Assembly (NCBI GenBank): GCA_963810945.1
Contig: CAWEPI010000004.1
Location: forward strand, 806,001-870,000
Length of the DNA: 64,000 bases
Source of the DNA: JAOUEA01 sp963810945
GTDB taxonomy: Bacteria > Actinomycetota > UBA4738 > HRBIN12
Direction: 5' to 3'
This document shows positions 33,232 to 46,520 of this stretch, one piece after another (positions within the stretch are counted from its first letter, which is position 1; every line of letters starts with the position of its first letter). A program made the translations under genes and the position numbers. Below the pieces are notes generated by a model that did no database searches, was not told where the DNA came from, and saw only the letters and a program-made list of their open reading frames with translations.

Positions 33232-33606
33232 CTACGCGCAGAGCCGCCTGAGGATGCGCTCGTACGCCTCGACGCCCGGGTGCAGCGCGGCGGCGAGCTT
33301 CGCGTGCGCGATGGCACGCTGCCGCTCACCGGTGCGCTCGCACGCCGTGGCCAGCGCGAAGTGTGCGTAGTCGTCGGCCGGGTTGAGCTTCACCGTCTTC
33401 GCGAACTCGAGCCGCGCCCGCGTGGGTCGCCCGCTCATGTACAACGCGCGCCCCAGCACCTCCCGGATCGACGCCTTCTCCGGTTCGAGCGCCTTGGCGC
33501 GGGTCAGCACGGTGGCGGCCTGATGCGGATGCCCCTCCTGGAGCAGCCGGAGGCCGCGCTGATAGAGGTCGTACGCGGCCTCGGGCTCCGGGCGACTGCT
33601 ATACAA
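33232..33606 (-). CDS. Small tetratricopeptide-repeat protein
   Basis: A 124-residue protein made almost entirely of TPR-type helix pairs (AYDLYQRGLRLLQEGHPHQA, LEPEKASIREVLGRALY, LNPADDYAHFALATA). TTG at 33606 has GAGG eight bases upstream and is the only suitable start. It is divergent from the DUF1015 gene, with start codons only five bases apart, and contiguous with the HAD phosphatase gene. TPRs mediate protein contacts; the partner is unknown. Confidence 0.82.
   Translation of the reverse strand: MYSSRPEPEAAYDLYQRGLRLLQEGHPHQAATVLTRAKALEPEKASIREVLGRALYMSGRPTRARLEFAKTVKLNPADDYAHFALATACERTGERQRAIAHAKLAAALHPGVEAYERILRRLCA
33600..33605 (+). promoter_or_regulatory. -10 element for a possibly leaderless DUF1015 mRNA
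   Basis: TATACA sits six bases before the DUF1015 ATG (33612), so transcription would start at or next to the start codon. Leaderless mRNAs are common in actinobacteria. No clear -35 is seen, and the region is inside the divergent TPR gene's first codons. Confidence 0.4.
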
Positions 33607-33611
33607 GGTGC

Positions 33612-34802
33612 ATGCCTCGCATCTCCCCGTTCCGAGGGCTCGTCTTCGATGCGGCGGTGGCCGGCCCCCTCGATCGGGTGACGGCGCCGCCCTACGACGT
33701 TATCAGCGACGCGCGCCGCCGCGCCTACCTCGAGGCGAGCCCGTTCAGCGTGGTGCACCTCGACCTCGCCGAAGGGTCGGAGGACCCGGCCGACCCGGGG
33801 AGCCGTTACGCTCGGGCGGCGCACCTGCTCAGGGACTGGGAGGCTCGCGGCGCGCTCCGGCGCTCCCCCGACCCCTCGTACTACGCCTACGAGATGGAGT
33901 TCGGCCTCGACGGCGTCGAGCGCCGGATCCGCGGCCTCATGGTGGCGATGGAGTTGGAGCCCTGGGGCGGCGGTGTGATCCCGCACGAGCACACGATGCC
34001 CGGGCCGGTCGAGGACCGGCTCCGCCTGCTCCGAGCCACCGCCACGCACCTCTCGGCCGTCTACGGGACGGTGCCGGGGCCGTGCGCGCCGCTCGCGGAA
34101 CTCCTGCACGGTCTCTCGGGCACTCCGACGCCGTTCGCGCTCGTCGACGAGCAGGGCGTTCGCCATCGCATGTGGCCCCTCGCGCCCGATCCCGCGATCG
34201 CCTCCTGGCTCGCGCCGGAGCCGCTCCTGATCGCGGACGGGCACCATCGCTACACCACGGCCCTGCGCTACCGCGAAGAGCGCGATGCGACGGACGGTCC
34301 GGGGGCGTGGGACCGCGTGCTCACGCTGGTGGTGGACGCCGCGGCGGAGCACCTCCCGGTGCTGCCGTTCCATAGGCTGCAGCTCGCGGGGGATCCACCG
34401 ACGATCGGCACCCCCGTCCCTGACCTGGAGGCGGCGCTCCATGCGCTCTCCGACGACTCGGTGGTGGTGGCCACGGCCACGTCGCAAGGCGGTGAGGTGG
34501 TCTATCGGACCGCCGGCCTCCACACGCCCCCGCCCGCCGTGGAAGCGCTCCACGCGGAGGTGCTCGACGCGACGGCCCCTGCTGGGTCCCTCCGCTACGT
34601 GCCCGATGCGCGGGCGGCCGACGACGCGGTGCGCGCGGGCGAGGCCGTGGCCGCGTACTTCCTCCCGCCCACGACCCCCGAACGGATCAGGGCGGCGATC
34701 GACCGCGGAGAGCGCCTGCCACAGAAGTCGACGTACTTCTGGCCCAAACCTCGCACCGGGATGGTGATGATGCCGCTCGACCCCGCCGCATCGTCGGCCT
34801 AG
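33612..34802 (+). CDS. DUF1015 family protein
   Basis: A 396-residue protein with the DUF1015 hallmarks: ISPFRGLVFD and PPYDVISDARRRAYL at the N-terminus, VIPHEHTMPGPVEDRLRLL, and LLIADGHHRYTTALRYREE. The His-rich blocks are conserved across the family and suggest a metal or nucleotide site, but no activity is established. ATG 33612 may be leaderless. It converges on the SSB-like gene, the two stop codons sharing a CTAG. Confidence 0.88.
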   Translation: MPRISPFRGLVFDAAVAGPLDRVTAPPYDVISDARRRAYLEASPFSVVHLDLAEGSEDPADPGSRYARAAHLLRDWEARGALRRSPDPSYYAYEMEFGLDGVERRIRGLMVAMELEPWGGGVIPHEHTMPGPVEDRLRLLRATATHLSAVYGTVPGPCAPLAELLHGLSGTPTPFALVDEQGVRHRMWPLAPDPAIASWLAPEPLLIADGHHRYTTALRYREERDATDGPGAWDRVLTLVVDAAAEHLPVLPFHRLQLAGDPPTIGTPVPDLEAALHALSDDSVVVATATSQGGEVVYRTAGLHTPPPAVEALHAEVLDATAPAGSLRYVPDARAADDAVRAGEAVAAYFLPPTTPERIRAAIDRGERLPQKSTYFWPKPRTGMVMMPLDPAASSA

Positions 34803-35113
34803 GCACGGACCGCCTCCAGCTTCTTGATCCCGGTCGCCACCACCTCGGTGAGGCTGCGCGCACCGGCCCCGCTCCGATAGAAACGCCGCACGAGCTGTCC
34901 GTAGACGAGCACGTCGTCGCCCTTGGCGATCCCCTCGAGGGCCTGGCTCCCGACGGTGGCATGCCACGCGGCGACCGGCAGCGGGAGCAGCCGCTTGCCC
35001 AGCTCCGGGACCGCGAGCCGCAGCTCCGTGACCTCGTCACCCGAGGGCATCCGCCGTTGCACGGGCTCCGCCGCCACCGACCCTGCCAGCACGACCACGT
35101 TCACCGTGACCAT
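34799..35113 (-). CDS. Single-strand DNA-binding (OB-fold) protein, short form
   Basis: A 104-residue OB-fold protein of the SSB family: VTVNVVVLAGSVAAEPVQRRMPSG, ELRLAVPE, WHATVGSQALEGIAKGDDVLVYGQLVRRFY. It lacks the long Gly/Pro tail and acidic tip of the replicative SSB, so it is a paralogue with a more restricted role, perhaps in recombination. It overlaps the DUF1015 stop by four bases and is divergent from the metallo-beta-lactamase gene. Confidence 0.82.
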   Translation of the reverse strand: MVTVNVVVLAGSVAAEPVQRRMPSGDEVTELRLAVPELGKRLLPLPVAAWHATVGSQALEGIAKGDDVLVYGQLVRRFYRSGAGARSLTEVVATGIKKLEAVRA

Positions 35114-35191
35114 TCCGCGACCCCTTCCGTCGCGGGGGAGGAACGCCGAACGCTAGCACCGGCCGCCGACACCGTGTGCCAGACTCCCGGC

Positions 35192-36166
35192 GTGAGCGCC
35201 CCGGAACCCCCGACCTTCGAGGTGGCCCCCTCGATCACGGCGATCGATACCGGCACGGCCGGCCTCGACGCGTTCAACTCGGTGTACGTGATCGGCGGCG
35301 ACGAGCCGGTCCTCGTGGAAGCCGCCTCCGCCGCCGACGCCCCCACCCTCGAGGCCGGCCTCGAGCGGATCGGCCTCGGCCCCGGCGACCTCGCCCACGT
35401 CGTCGTCACCCACATCCACCTCGATCACGCGGGCGGCGTGGGGGTGCTGCTCCGCAGGTACGCACGGGCCACCGTGTGGGTGCACGAACGAGGCGCACCC
35501 CACCTGGTCGACCCCGCCCGCCTCGTGGCGAGCACCGCCCGGACCTACGGGGAGTCGCGGATGCGGGCCCTCTACGGCGAGACCCTTCCCGTCGACGCGG
35601 CGCGGATCCGCACCGTGGGCGACGGCGACCGGATCCCCATCGGAGGCCGCCACCTCGACGTCGTCTACACCCCCGGGCACGCCTCGCACCACGTCGCGCT
35701 CCACGATCCGGCCACGGGAGCCGTGTTCACCGGCGAGGCGGTGGGCTCGCATCTCCCATGGGCGGACGCCTACCGGCCTGCGCTGCCGCCCCCCGAGGTC
35801 GACGTCGAGCTGGCGCTCGCCAGCATCGAGCGGATCCGGGCGCTGGAGCCGAGCGTCTTGCTCACCTCGCACTTCGGACCCATCGACGATCCGCAGGAGG
35901 GGTGCGCGCGAGCGAGTGAGCGCGTGCGCGCGTGGTCGGAAACCGTGCGGCTCGCGCTCCGAGCCGATCCCGGCCTCGACCAGGACGCGATCGCCGCCCT
36001 CCTCACCGAGCAGGCCGGCCGCGAGTACCTGCAGGACGCTGGGGTGCCGATCGACCTGGCTCGCTACGACGCGATCGGCAGCATCGGGATGAACGCGGGG
36101 GGCCTGGCGCGATATTGGCGCAAGCGTTGGGAACGCGAGGCCGCGAGCGCGCGGGAGCTCAGCTGA
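35192..36166 (+). CDS. Metallo-beta-lactamase-fold hydrolase
   Basis: A 324-residue MBL-fold protein: THIHLDHAGGVGVLL carries the HxHxDH zinc motif, TPGHASHHVAL the third His and LTSHFGP the last His. The bridging Asp usually found in TGDA is Glu here (VFTGEAVG). The C-terminal third is helical with a winged-helix-like end, as in LACTB2/SoxH-like MBL proteins. GTG 35192 is the first good start after an unstructured stretch; no clear ribosome-binding site. The substrate is not predictable. The stop overlaps the convergent TPR gene by eight bases. Confidence 0.85.
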   Translation: MSAPEPPTFEVAPSITAIDTGTAGLDAFNSVYVIGGDEPVLVEAASAADAPTLEAGLERIGLGPGDLAHVVVTHIHLDHAGGVGVLLRRYARATVWVHERGAPHLVDPARLVASTARTYGESRMRALYGETLPVDAARIRTVGDGDRIPIGGRHLDVVYTPGHASHHVALHDPATGAVFTGEAVGSHLPWADAYRPALPPPEVDVELALASIERIRALEPSVLLTSHFGPIDDPQEGCARASERVRAWSETVRLALRADPGLDQDAIAALLTEQAGREYLQDAGVPIDLARYDAIGSIGMNAGGLARYWRKRWEREAASARELS

Positions 36167-36848
36167 GGTCGGCGAGGCGCTCGGCCGCGTCGAACGCGCC
36201 CGCGTCGTGCCGCATCACCTTGCGGAACTGCTCCGCCGCCTCGTCTCGGCGCCCCGCCCGCGCGAGGATGTCGCCTTTCACGTACCACAGGCGCAACGTG
36301 TAGTCCTCGGCCACGTCGTCACGGGTCCGGGCCCGGCCGAGGAACGCCAGCGCCTCGGGGAACCGCCCCTGGTCCGCGAGCGCGGACGCCGCCACGATCA
36401 CGGCCTCCGCCTTGGCCTCGTTGGGGACCTTGGCGCGGAGCTCCTCCTCGGCCAGCGGTACCGCCTCTGCGGGCCGCCCGAGCGCGCGCAGGCAGTCCGC
36501 GATGATGTGGTTCTGGTCGGCCCGCCCCGCCATCCGACGGTAGGCCTTCATCTCCGTGAGCGCCTCCTGCCAGCGGCCCTGGCCGTAGAGGGCGAGCCCG
36601 AGCACCTCGCGCACCGACGACGAGCGGGGAGACAGCTGCTTGGCCTTCGTCGCCTCCGCCACGGCCGCCCCGGAATCGCCGCGCTCGAGCAGCTCCACCG
36701 CCCTGGACAGGCGCGACGTCGCGTCACGCACCTCCGTCGGCTTGGTCATGCGTCGGAGTTCCTCGACCACGTCCTTCGACAGGTTGGTGGGCGCGCTCGG
36801 AGGGCGCCGGCTCTTCCCGCCGGGCCGGGGACTGAGGGCTTTGGGCAT
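36159..36848 (-). CDS. Tetratricopeptide-repeat protein (Rv1691-like)
   Basis: A 229-residue TPR protein: after a basic, Pro-rich N-terminus come repeated helix pairs (AVELLERGDSGAAVAEATKAKQ, REVLGLALYGQGRWQEALTEM, AVIVAASALADQGRFPEALAFL). It is similar in style to the smaller TPR protein at 33232, sharing the SPRSSSVREVLG/EKASIREVLG segment, so the two may be paralogues. ATG 36848 lies just beyond the rRNA terminator, so it may depend on readthrough or on a promoter within 36849-36876. Confidence 0.82.
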   Translation of the reverse strand: MPKALSPRPGGKSRRPPSAPTNLSKDVVEELRRMTKPTEVRDATSRLSRAVELLERGDSGAAVAEATKAKQLSPRSSSVREVLGLALYGQGRWQEALTEMKAYRRMAGRADQNHIIADCLRALGRPAEAVPLAEEELRAKVPNEAKAEAVIVAASALADQGRFPEALAFLGRARTRDDVAEDYTLRLWYVKGDILARAGRRDEAAEQFRKVMRHDAGAFDAAERLADLS

Positions 36849-36876
36849 GTCGGCTCCTAGGGTACGCGGACAACGA

Positions 36877-36906
36877 GAACGGGCCGCCCTCGCGGGCGGC
36901 CCGTTC
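36877..36906 (-). terminator. Terminator hairpin of the rRNA operon
   Basis: A perfect 13-bp stem (GAACGGGCCGCCC / GGGCGGCCCGTTC) with a 4-base loop begins seven bases after the 5S 3' end on the transcribed strand. It is followed by TCGTTGTCC rather than a full T-tract. Very high stem stability makes termination likely. Confidence 0.8.
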
Positions 36907-36913
36907 TGCAAGA

Positions 36914-37034
36914 TGTTCCGGCAGCGACCTACTCTCCCACCCAGTCGCCCAGGCAGTACCATCGGCGCGGGAGGGCTTAACTTCCGGGTTCGGGATGGGA
37001 CCGGGTGTTTCCCCTCCGCTATGGCCACCGAAAC
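36914..37034 (-). rRNA. rrf: 5S ribosomal RNA
   Basis: On the minus strand the sequence shows GGTGGCCATAGCGGAGGGG at the 5' side, CCCGGTCCCATCCCGAACCC in the middle and GGGAGAGTAGG toward the 3' end, all universal 5S blocks. Ends are set by comparison with the E. coli 5S termini and are accurate to a few bases. It is the last gene of the 16S-23S-5S operon. Confidence 0.95.
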
Positions 37035-37138
37035 GGTGGTTCCCTCCCGGATCCGGGCGATGCCGGTCCGATCGGGACGGTTCCGAGGGTGCGTCCCCGG
37101 GCAGAGCCTGAGAACTGCGATAGCGAGCGCGAGCAAGA
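37035..37138 (-). other. 23S-5S spacer with 3' arm of the 23S processing stem
   Basis: No tRNA is present. Positions 37108-37135 carry the arm that pairs with 40244-40270 in the 16S-23S spacer: TGCTCGCGCTCGCTATCG on one strand is matched exactly, followed by one bulged C and AGTTCTCA. This is the RNase III-type precursor stem that brackets 23S rRNA. Confidence 0.8.
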
Positions 37139-41996
<4,858 letters not shown>

Positions 41997-42289
41997 AGAT
42001 ATCGGATCCCCGCGCCCGAAGGCTCGGGGTTTCGCTATCTGTTGTTGGAGTCGACCGGCCGTGGGCAGGCACTGCCCGCAGACCGGCCTTCAGCTGATCC
42101 CGCCCGTGTTGTTACCGGACGGATTCAGTACTACTCGTCGTCGGTGAGGCGCGGCGAACCGCGCCCCGTTCCGTTGACGGGATAAAGGCACTGGCTTCTT
42201 ACACACTGTTCAGTTCTCAAGGTGCGAGAGGCGACGCTCCGCCACCTCGGGCTCGGTTGTTGGGACCTCGCGGAGGGGCTGTGCGCCGA
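41997..42289 (-). other. rRNA operon leader
   Basis: A roughly 290-nt transcribed leader between the predicted start and 16S. It holds the 5' arm of the 16S processing stem at 42202-42226 and further GC-rich inverted repeats around 42052-42095 (ccggccgtgggca / tgcccgcagaccgg region). No gene is present. Confidence 0.75.
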
Positions 42290-42295
42290 CCGCTT

Positions 42296-42323
42296 ATGGT
42301 AGCAGCATCGGCGTGAGCGTCAA
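42296..42323 (-). promoter_or_regulatory. rRNA operon promoter
   Basis: On the minus strand TTGACG (42323-42318) and TACCAT (42301-42296) are spaced by 16 bp, a good vegetative sigma-factor promoter and the best in this part of the window. The predicted start is near 42289. It lies about 90 bp after the tyrS stop, so the rRNA operon is separately initiated. Confidence 0.7.
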
Positions 42324-42377
42324 CTTGGGCTTTGTAGCTTCACGACCAGGGCTTTCGCCCTCGCCGCATCCATGGTA

Positions 42378-42395
42378 CCCGAACCGGCGTTCGGG
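42378..42395 (-). terminator. Hairpin after tyrS
   Basis: CCCGAAC-cggc-GTTCGGG is a perfect 7-bp stem 15 bp after the tyrS stop. A smaller AGGGC-GAAA-GCCCT hairpin follows at about 42348-42361. Neither has a T-tract, but together they separate tyrS from the rRNA promoter. Confidence 0.5.
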
Positions 42396-42409
42396 CGACC
42401 CGGCGGCGC

Positions 42410-43621
42410 TCAGGCGAGGCGCACGAAGCGCCGCCGCCCCACCTGCAAGACGCGTCCGCGCAGGTCCACCACATCGAGCTCCGCATCCGGATCCTGGAGG
42501 ACTTCGCCGTCCAGTCGCACGCCCCCTTGCGTCATCGCCCGCCGCGCCTCCCCGTTCGAGGCGGCCAGACCCGTGCCCACGAGCAAACGCGGGAGCCAGA
42601 CCCTCCCCTCGCGGACGACGTCGTCGGGGATCACCGCCTCCTCCACGTCGTCGGGGATCGCGTGCTCCTTGTGCACCAGATCGAAGCGTGACTCCGCCTC
42701 GGCGCCCGCACCGGCGCCGTGGTAGAGGTCGACGAGGGCCCGCGCCATGCGCCGCTTCTCCGCGTTCGGGGAACGGGATCCGTCGGCGAGCCCGGACTCG
42801 ATCGCGTCGACCTCGTCCGCCGGGAGCGGGCCGCACAACCGCAGGTACTTCGCGATGAGTGGGTCCGGGATCGACATCAGCTTGCCGAACTGCAGGTCGG
42901 GAGGCTCCGTGAGCGCGACGTAGTTGTCGAGCGATTTGGACATCTTGCGGACGCCGTCGAGCCCTTCGAGGAGCGGGACGGTGAGGACCACCTGCGGGTC
43001 CATCCCGTGCGCGCGCTGGACCTCGCGCCCCATCAGCAGGTTGAACGTCTGATCCGTGCCCCCCAACTCGATGTCCGCCTGCACCGCGACGGAGTCGTAG
43101 CCCTGCAGGAGCGGGTAGAGGAACTCCACCACGCTGATCGGCTTGCCCTCCTGGTAGCGCGCGCGGAAGTCCTCGCGCTCCAGCATCTGCGCCACGGTGG
43201 CCACCGACGCGAGGCGGATCAGCTGGCCCATGTCCATCGGCGCGAGCCACTCCGCGTTGTGACGCAGCTCCGCACGCTCGACGTCGATGACCTTGCCCGC
43301 CTGCGCGAGATACGTGCGCCCGTTCGCCTCGATCTCGTCCTCGCTCAGCATCGGGCGGGTCTCCGAACGGCCGGCCGGATCGCCGATGCGCCCGGTGAAG
43401 TCGCCGATGATCAAGATCGCCGTGTGACCCGCGTCCTGGAACTGGCGGAGCTTGCGGAGCACGACCGTGTGTCCGAGGGTGAGGTCCGGGCGGCTCGGAT
43501 CGACGCCCAGCTTCACGCGCAGGGGACGGCCGAGCGCGAACTTGGCTTCGAGCCCGCCCTCGGGGACGATGTCGACCGTCTCGCTTCGAAGGGTGGCCAG
43601 GGGGTCGCCGGTCATGGCCAC
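42410..43621 (-). CDS. tyrS: Tyrosyl-tRNA synthetase
   Basis: A 403-residue class I synthetase. The HIGH-type motif is in DLTLGHTVVLRKL, KMSKS is in GVRKMSKSLDNYV, and QADIELGGTDQTFNLLMGR is the tyrosine-binding helix region. The C-terminal S4-like domain ends GGVRLDGEVLQDP and LQVGRRRFVRL. It belongs to the longer TyrRS subgroup, with LGHT in place of FDPTA. Divergent from the PBP gene, with about 57 bp between starts. As in M. tuberculosis it neighbours mpg and tlyA-region genes. Confidence 0.96.
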   Translation of the reverse strand: MAMTGDPLATLRSETVDIVPEGGLEAKFALGRPLRVKLGVDPSRPDLTLGHTVVLRKLRQFQDAGHTAILIIGDFTGRIGDPAGRSETRPMLSEDEIEANGRTYLAQAGKVIDVERAELRHNAEWLAPMDMGQLIRLASVATVAQMLEREDFRARYQEGKPISVVEFLYPLLQGYDSVAVQADIELGGTDQTFNLLMGREVQRAHGMDPQVVLTVPLLEGLDGVRKMSKSLDNYVALTEPPDLQFGKLMSIPDPLIAKYLRLCGPLPADEVDAIESGLADGSRSPNAEKRRMARALVDLYHGAGAGAEAESRFDLVHKEHAIPDDVEEAVIPDDVVREGRVWLPRLLVGTGLAASNGEARRAMTQGGVRLDGEVLQDPDAELDVVDLRGRVLQVGRRRFVRLA

Positions 43622-43678
43622 CGGATGCTACCAGCGGCCTCCCGGCGAAACGGGGACCCGAGGGTAGACTCGGCCGCG

Positions 43679-45922
43679 ATGGATCGGCGGGCACTTCCCC
43701 TCTTCGCCGGCCTGCTCGGGGTCGCCCTCGTGGCGACCGCGTGCGGGCTGCCGCAGCTATCCGATCTCCATCCCCGCCCGCTCGCGCAGACCACCTTCGT
43801 CTACGCCGCGGACGGCTCGCTGATCACCACGCTGCACGCCCGTGAGGACCGCGTCGTGCTCCGCTACGCGCAGATGCCGCAGTCGATCCGCGATGCTGCG
43901 GTCGCGATCGAGGATCGACGCTTCTACTGGCACCACGGGTTCGACGTCCAGGCGATCGTGCGCGCGGCGTACCAGGACGCACAGGCCGGCCAGGCCGTGG
44001 AGGGTGGATCCACCATCACGCAGCAGCTCGTCAAGAACCTCTACGTCGGCGCCGCCGACACGTTCCGGCGCAAGGTGGACGAGGCTGCGCTCGCGTGGCA
44101 GCTGGAGGATCAGCTGACCAAGCAGCAGATCATCACGCAGTACCTCAACACCGTGTACTTCGGGGAGGGTGCCTACGGGGTGGAGGCGGCGGCCCAGACG
44201 TACTTCGCCGAGCCGGCCCACGACCTCACGCTCTCGGAATCGGCGATGCTGGCCGGTCTCATCACGGCTCCGAACCACTTCGATCCCTACGTCGATCGCG
44301 ACGCTGCGCTCGGGCGCCGCAACGTGGTCCTGCGCTTGATGGACGAGCAGGGCATGATCCCCGACCCCACGGACTATCGCCTCGCGCTCAAGGAGCCCTT
44401 GAACATCCGCCACAGGAGGCACGGTGCGACGCAGCACTACCCCTATCCCTACTTCGTGGACTACTTCCAGCGATGGTTCCTCACGAACCCGGCGTTCGGA
44501 GCCACCTACGAGGACCGCAAGAAGCTGCTGTTCACGGGGGGCCTCCGCATCACGACGACCCTCGACCCGCGGATGCAGGCCGCCGCGCAGACGGCCGTGC
44601 GCTCGATCCTCCCCTATCCGAGCGACCCCGACGCGGCGCTCACCTCCCTCGATCCGCGCACCGGGTACGTCCGCGCGATGGTGGGCGGCAAGGACGCCGA
44701 CTTCTGGTCGCGCACCGACGCCGGCCGCGTGAACCTCGCCACGGGCGCCGGCGGCTCGGGGCGCCAGACGGGGTCGGCCTTCAAGCCGTTCGCGCTGGTG
44801 ACCGCCCTCGAGAACGGGATCTCCCCGAGCACGGTGTTCTCGGCGCCCGCCACGATCGACATCCCCGAGCCCGACGGCACCATCTGGCACGTCACCAACG
44901 CCGAGGGCAGCGGTTACGGATCGATGAGCCTCGAGAGCGCGACCGTGAACTCGGTCAACACGGTGTACGCGCAGCTGATCCACGAGCTCGGCGCGGACAA
45001 GGTGGTCGAGACCGCCAAGCGCATGGGACTGCGGTGCTGCACCCGCGTCGGCGAGCCCAAGTCGCCGCTGCTCCCCTACGATTCGGCCGTGCTCGGCACG
45101 AACGAGGTCAACACGCTCGAGATGGCATCCGCTTACGGCACGTTGGCGACGGGCGGCCAGCACGTGACCCCCGTCCCGGTGATCTCGGTGGAGGACGCGC
45201 AGGGGAACGTCCTGTGGGCGGCGCACCCGAACCCCCAACAGGTGGTCGATCCGCAGATCGCCTCGGTGGCCGACGACATCCTGCAGCAGGTCGTGCTCTA
45301 CGGCACCGGGAAGGCCGCCAACATCGGCCGGGCGCAGATCGGCAAGACCGGCACCGCCGACACGCACACCAACGCGTGGTTCGTGGGGGCCGTGCCTCAA
45401 CTCGTCACGTCGGTGTGGGTGGGCTTCCAACAGGGCCTCGTCCCGATGCAGCCGCCGACGACGCGCATCACGGTCTTCGGCGGCACGTGGCCCGCGGAGA
45501 TCTGGCGCAACTACATGCTGAAGGCCACCGCAGGCCTGGCGCCCCGGAGCTTCCCCACCCCGGAGGTGGGCTACGTCTCGGTGGCCGTGGACGCCAGCCA
45601 GGATCCTTACTGCCTCCCCAACCCCTACACGCTGCCGGCCAACATCCAGACCCTGCAGTTCATCGACGGCACCCAGCCGACGAAGGTATGCAAGAGCCCC
45701 ACCTCCTCCCAGGTCGTGACCGTGCCCTCGGTGATCGGGCTCCCGGAGGCCGACGCGCAGAGCGCGCTCGAGCTCGCGGGCTTCAACGTCGAGATCCAGG
45801 TGACCCACTCGACCCAGCCACCCGGAACCGTCGTGTATCAGACCCCATCGGGCGGCACGGACGCGTACCAGACGTCGCTCGTGACGATCACGGTCTCCGC
45901 GGCGCCCTCCGCCGGGGGCTAG
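43679..45922 (+). CDS. Class A penicillin-binding protein with PASTA domain and lipobox-like start
   Basis: A 747-residue bifunctional peptidoglycan synthase. The glycosyltransferase domain (GT51) has AIEDRRFYWHHGFD (E78) and EGGSTITQQLVKNLY; the transpeptidase domain has SxxK in TGSAFKPF (S366-K369), SVN at 425-427 and KTGTAD near 556. A single PASTA domain closes the protein (VTVPSVIGLPEADAQSALELAG). The N-terminus is a short hydrophobic segment ending VATACGLPQL, with Cys22 in a lipobox-like setting instead of the usual uncleaved anchor. ATG 43679; the frame is open far upstream, but that is antisense to tyrS. Confidence 0.94.
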   Translation: MDRRALPLFAGLLGVALVATACGLPQLSDLHPRPLAQTTFVYAADGSLITTLHAREDRVVLRYAQMPQSIRDAAVAIEDRRFYWHHGFDVQAIVRAAYQDAQAGQAVEGGSTITQQLVKNLYVGAADTFRRKVDEAALAWQLEDQLTKQQIITQYLNTVYFGEGAYGVEAAAQTYFAEPAHDLTLSESAMLAGLITAPNHFDPYVDRDAALGRRNVVLRLMDEQGMIPDPTDYRLALKEPLNIRHRRHGATQHYPYPYFVDYFQRWFLTNPAFGATYEDRKKLLFTGGLRITTTLDPRMQAAAQTAVRSILPYPSDPDAALTSLDPRTGYVRAMVGGKDADFWSRTDAGRVNLATGAGGSGRQTGSAFKPFALVTALENGISPSTVFSAPATIDIPEPDGTIWHVTNAEGSGYGSMSLESATVNSVNTVYAQLIHELGADKVVETAKRMGLRCCTRVGEPKSPLLPYDSAVLGTNEVNTLEMASAYGTLATGGQHVTPVPVISVEDAQGNVLWAAHPNPQQVVDPQIASVADDILQQVVLYGTGKAANIGRAQIGKTGTADTHTNAWFVGAVPQLVTSVWVGFQQGLVPMQPPTTRITVFGGTWPAEIWRNYMLKATAGLAPRSFPTPEVGYVSVAVDASQDPYCLPNPYTLPANIQTLQFIDGTQPTKVCKSPTSSQVVTVPSVIGLPEADAQSALELAGFNVEIQVTHSTQPPGTVVYQTPSGGTDAYQTSLVTITVSAAPSAGG

Positions 45923-46520
45923 GCGGACCGGGCCGTCCGGGGGAGATCCACTCGCTCCCCCGCTCCCAGAATCGCCACTGCGGCTCGACGCCCACGCTGA
46001 CGCCGATCCGGCCCCCGGTCGCCACGTCGGAGGACGAGGGCGGCGCCCCCGCCTCCAGCCAGACCACGCGCCCCCGCACCAGGTCCTCGCCGTCCTGCTC
46101 GCGGTCGACGGCGAGCGCTTGCGCCAGTTTGCCCGGCCCGGAGCAGAGGTCGCGAGGCGCGGCACGACCGCGCGCCTCCGCCATCGTCTCCAGCCCCTCC
46201 AGCGGCTCGAGCGCCCGCAGGAGCACCGCGCTGCCGTGACCCTGCGCCCGGGTGACCACGTTCATCATCCAGTGGTGGCCGTAGGTGAAATAGACGTACA
46301 GACGTCCCGGAGGGCCGAACATCGTGCGGTTCCGGGGCGTCGGGCCTCGGAACCCGTGACTCGCCGGGTCGCCGGGCTCGTAAGCCTCCGCTTCGACGAC
46401 GCGTCCCGACAGGCGGGTGCCGTCCGGGAGGACACGCACCAGCACCCGACCGAGCAGCGCCGGCGCGACGTCGACCGCGGGTCGGTCGAAGAACGCGCGG
46501 GACAGTCGGCGGCGGCTCAC
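45888..46520 (-). CDS. mpg: 3-methyladenine DNA glycosylase (MPG/AAG family)
   Basis: A 210-residue base-excision enzyme of the AAG fold: LLGRVLVRVLPDGTRLSGRVVE, EAYEPGDPASHGFRGPTPRN, MFGPPGRLYVYFTYG and LCSGPGKLAQALAV, with the catalytic Glu in VEAEAY. It removes 3-methyladenine and other alkylated purines. GTG 46520 overlaps the polX stop (GTGA). It runs 35 bp into the convergent PBP gene. mpg next to tyrS recalls Rv1688-Rv1689. Confidence 0.94.
   Translation of the reverse strand: MSRRRLSRAFFDRPAVDVAPALLGRVLVRVLPDGTRLSGRVVEAEAYEPGDPASHGFRGPTPRNRTMFGPPGRLYVYFTYGHHWMMNVVTRAQGHGSAVLLRALEPLEGLETMAEARGRAAPRDLCSGPGKLAQALAVDREQDGEDLVRGRVVWLEAGAPPSSSDVATGGRIGVSVGVEPQWRFWERGSEWISPGRPGPPSPRRRAPRRP

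Noticed and set aside
42719..43678. N-terminal extension of the PBP frame to more than 1,000 residues
   Set aside because: The added part is antisense to tyrS, whose motifs are certain; the signal-like MDRRALPLFAG at 43679 is a natural start.
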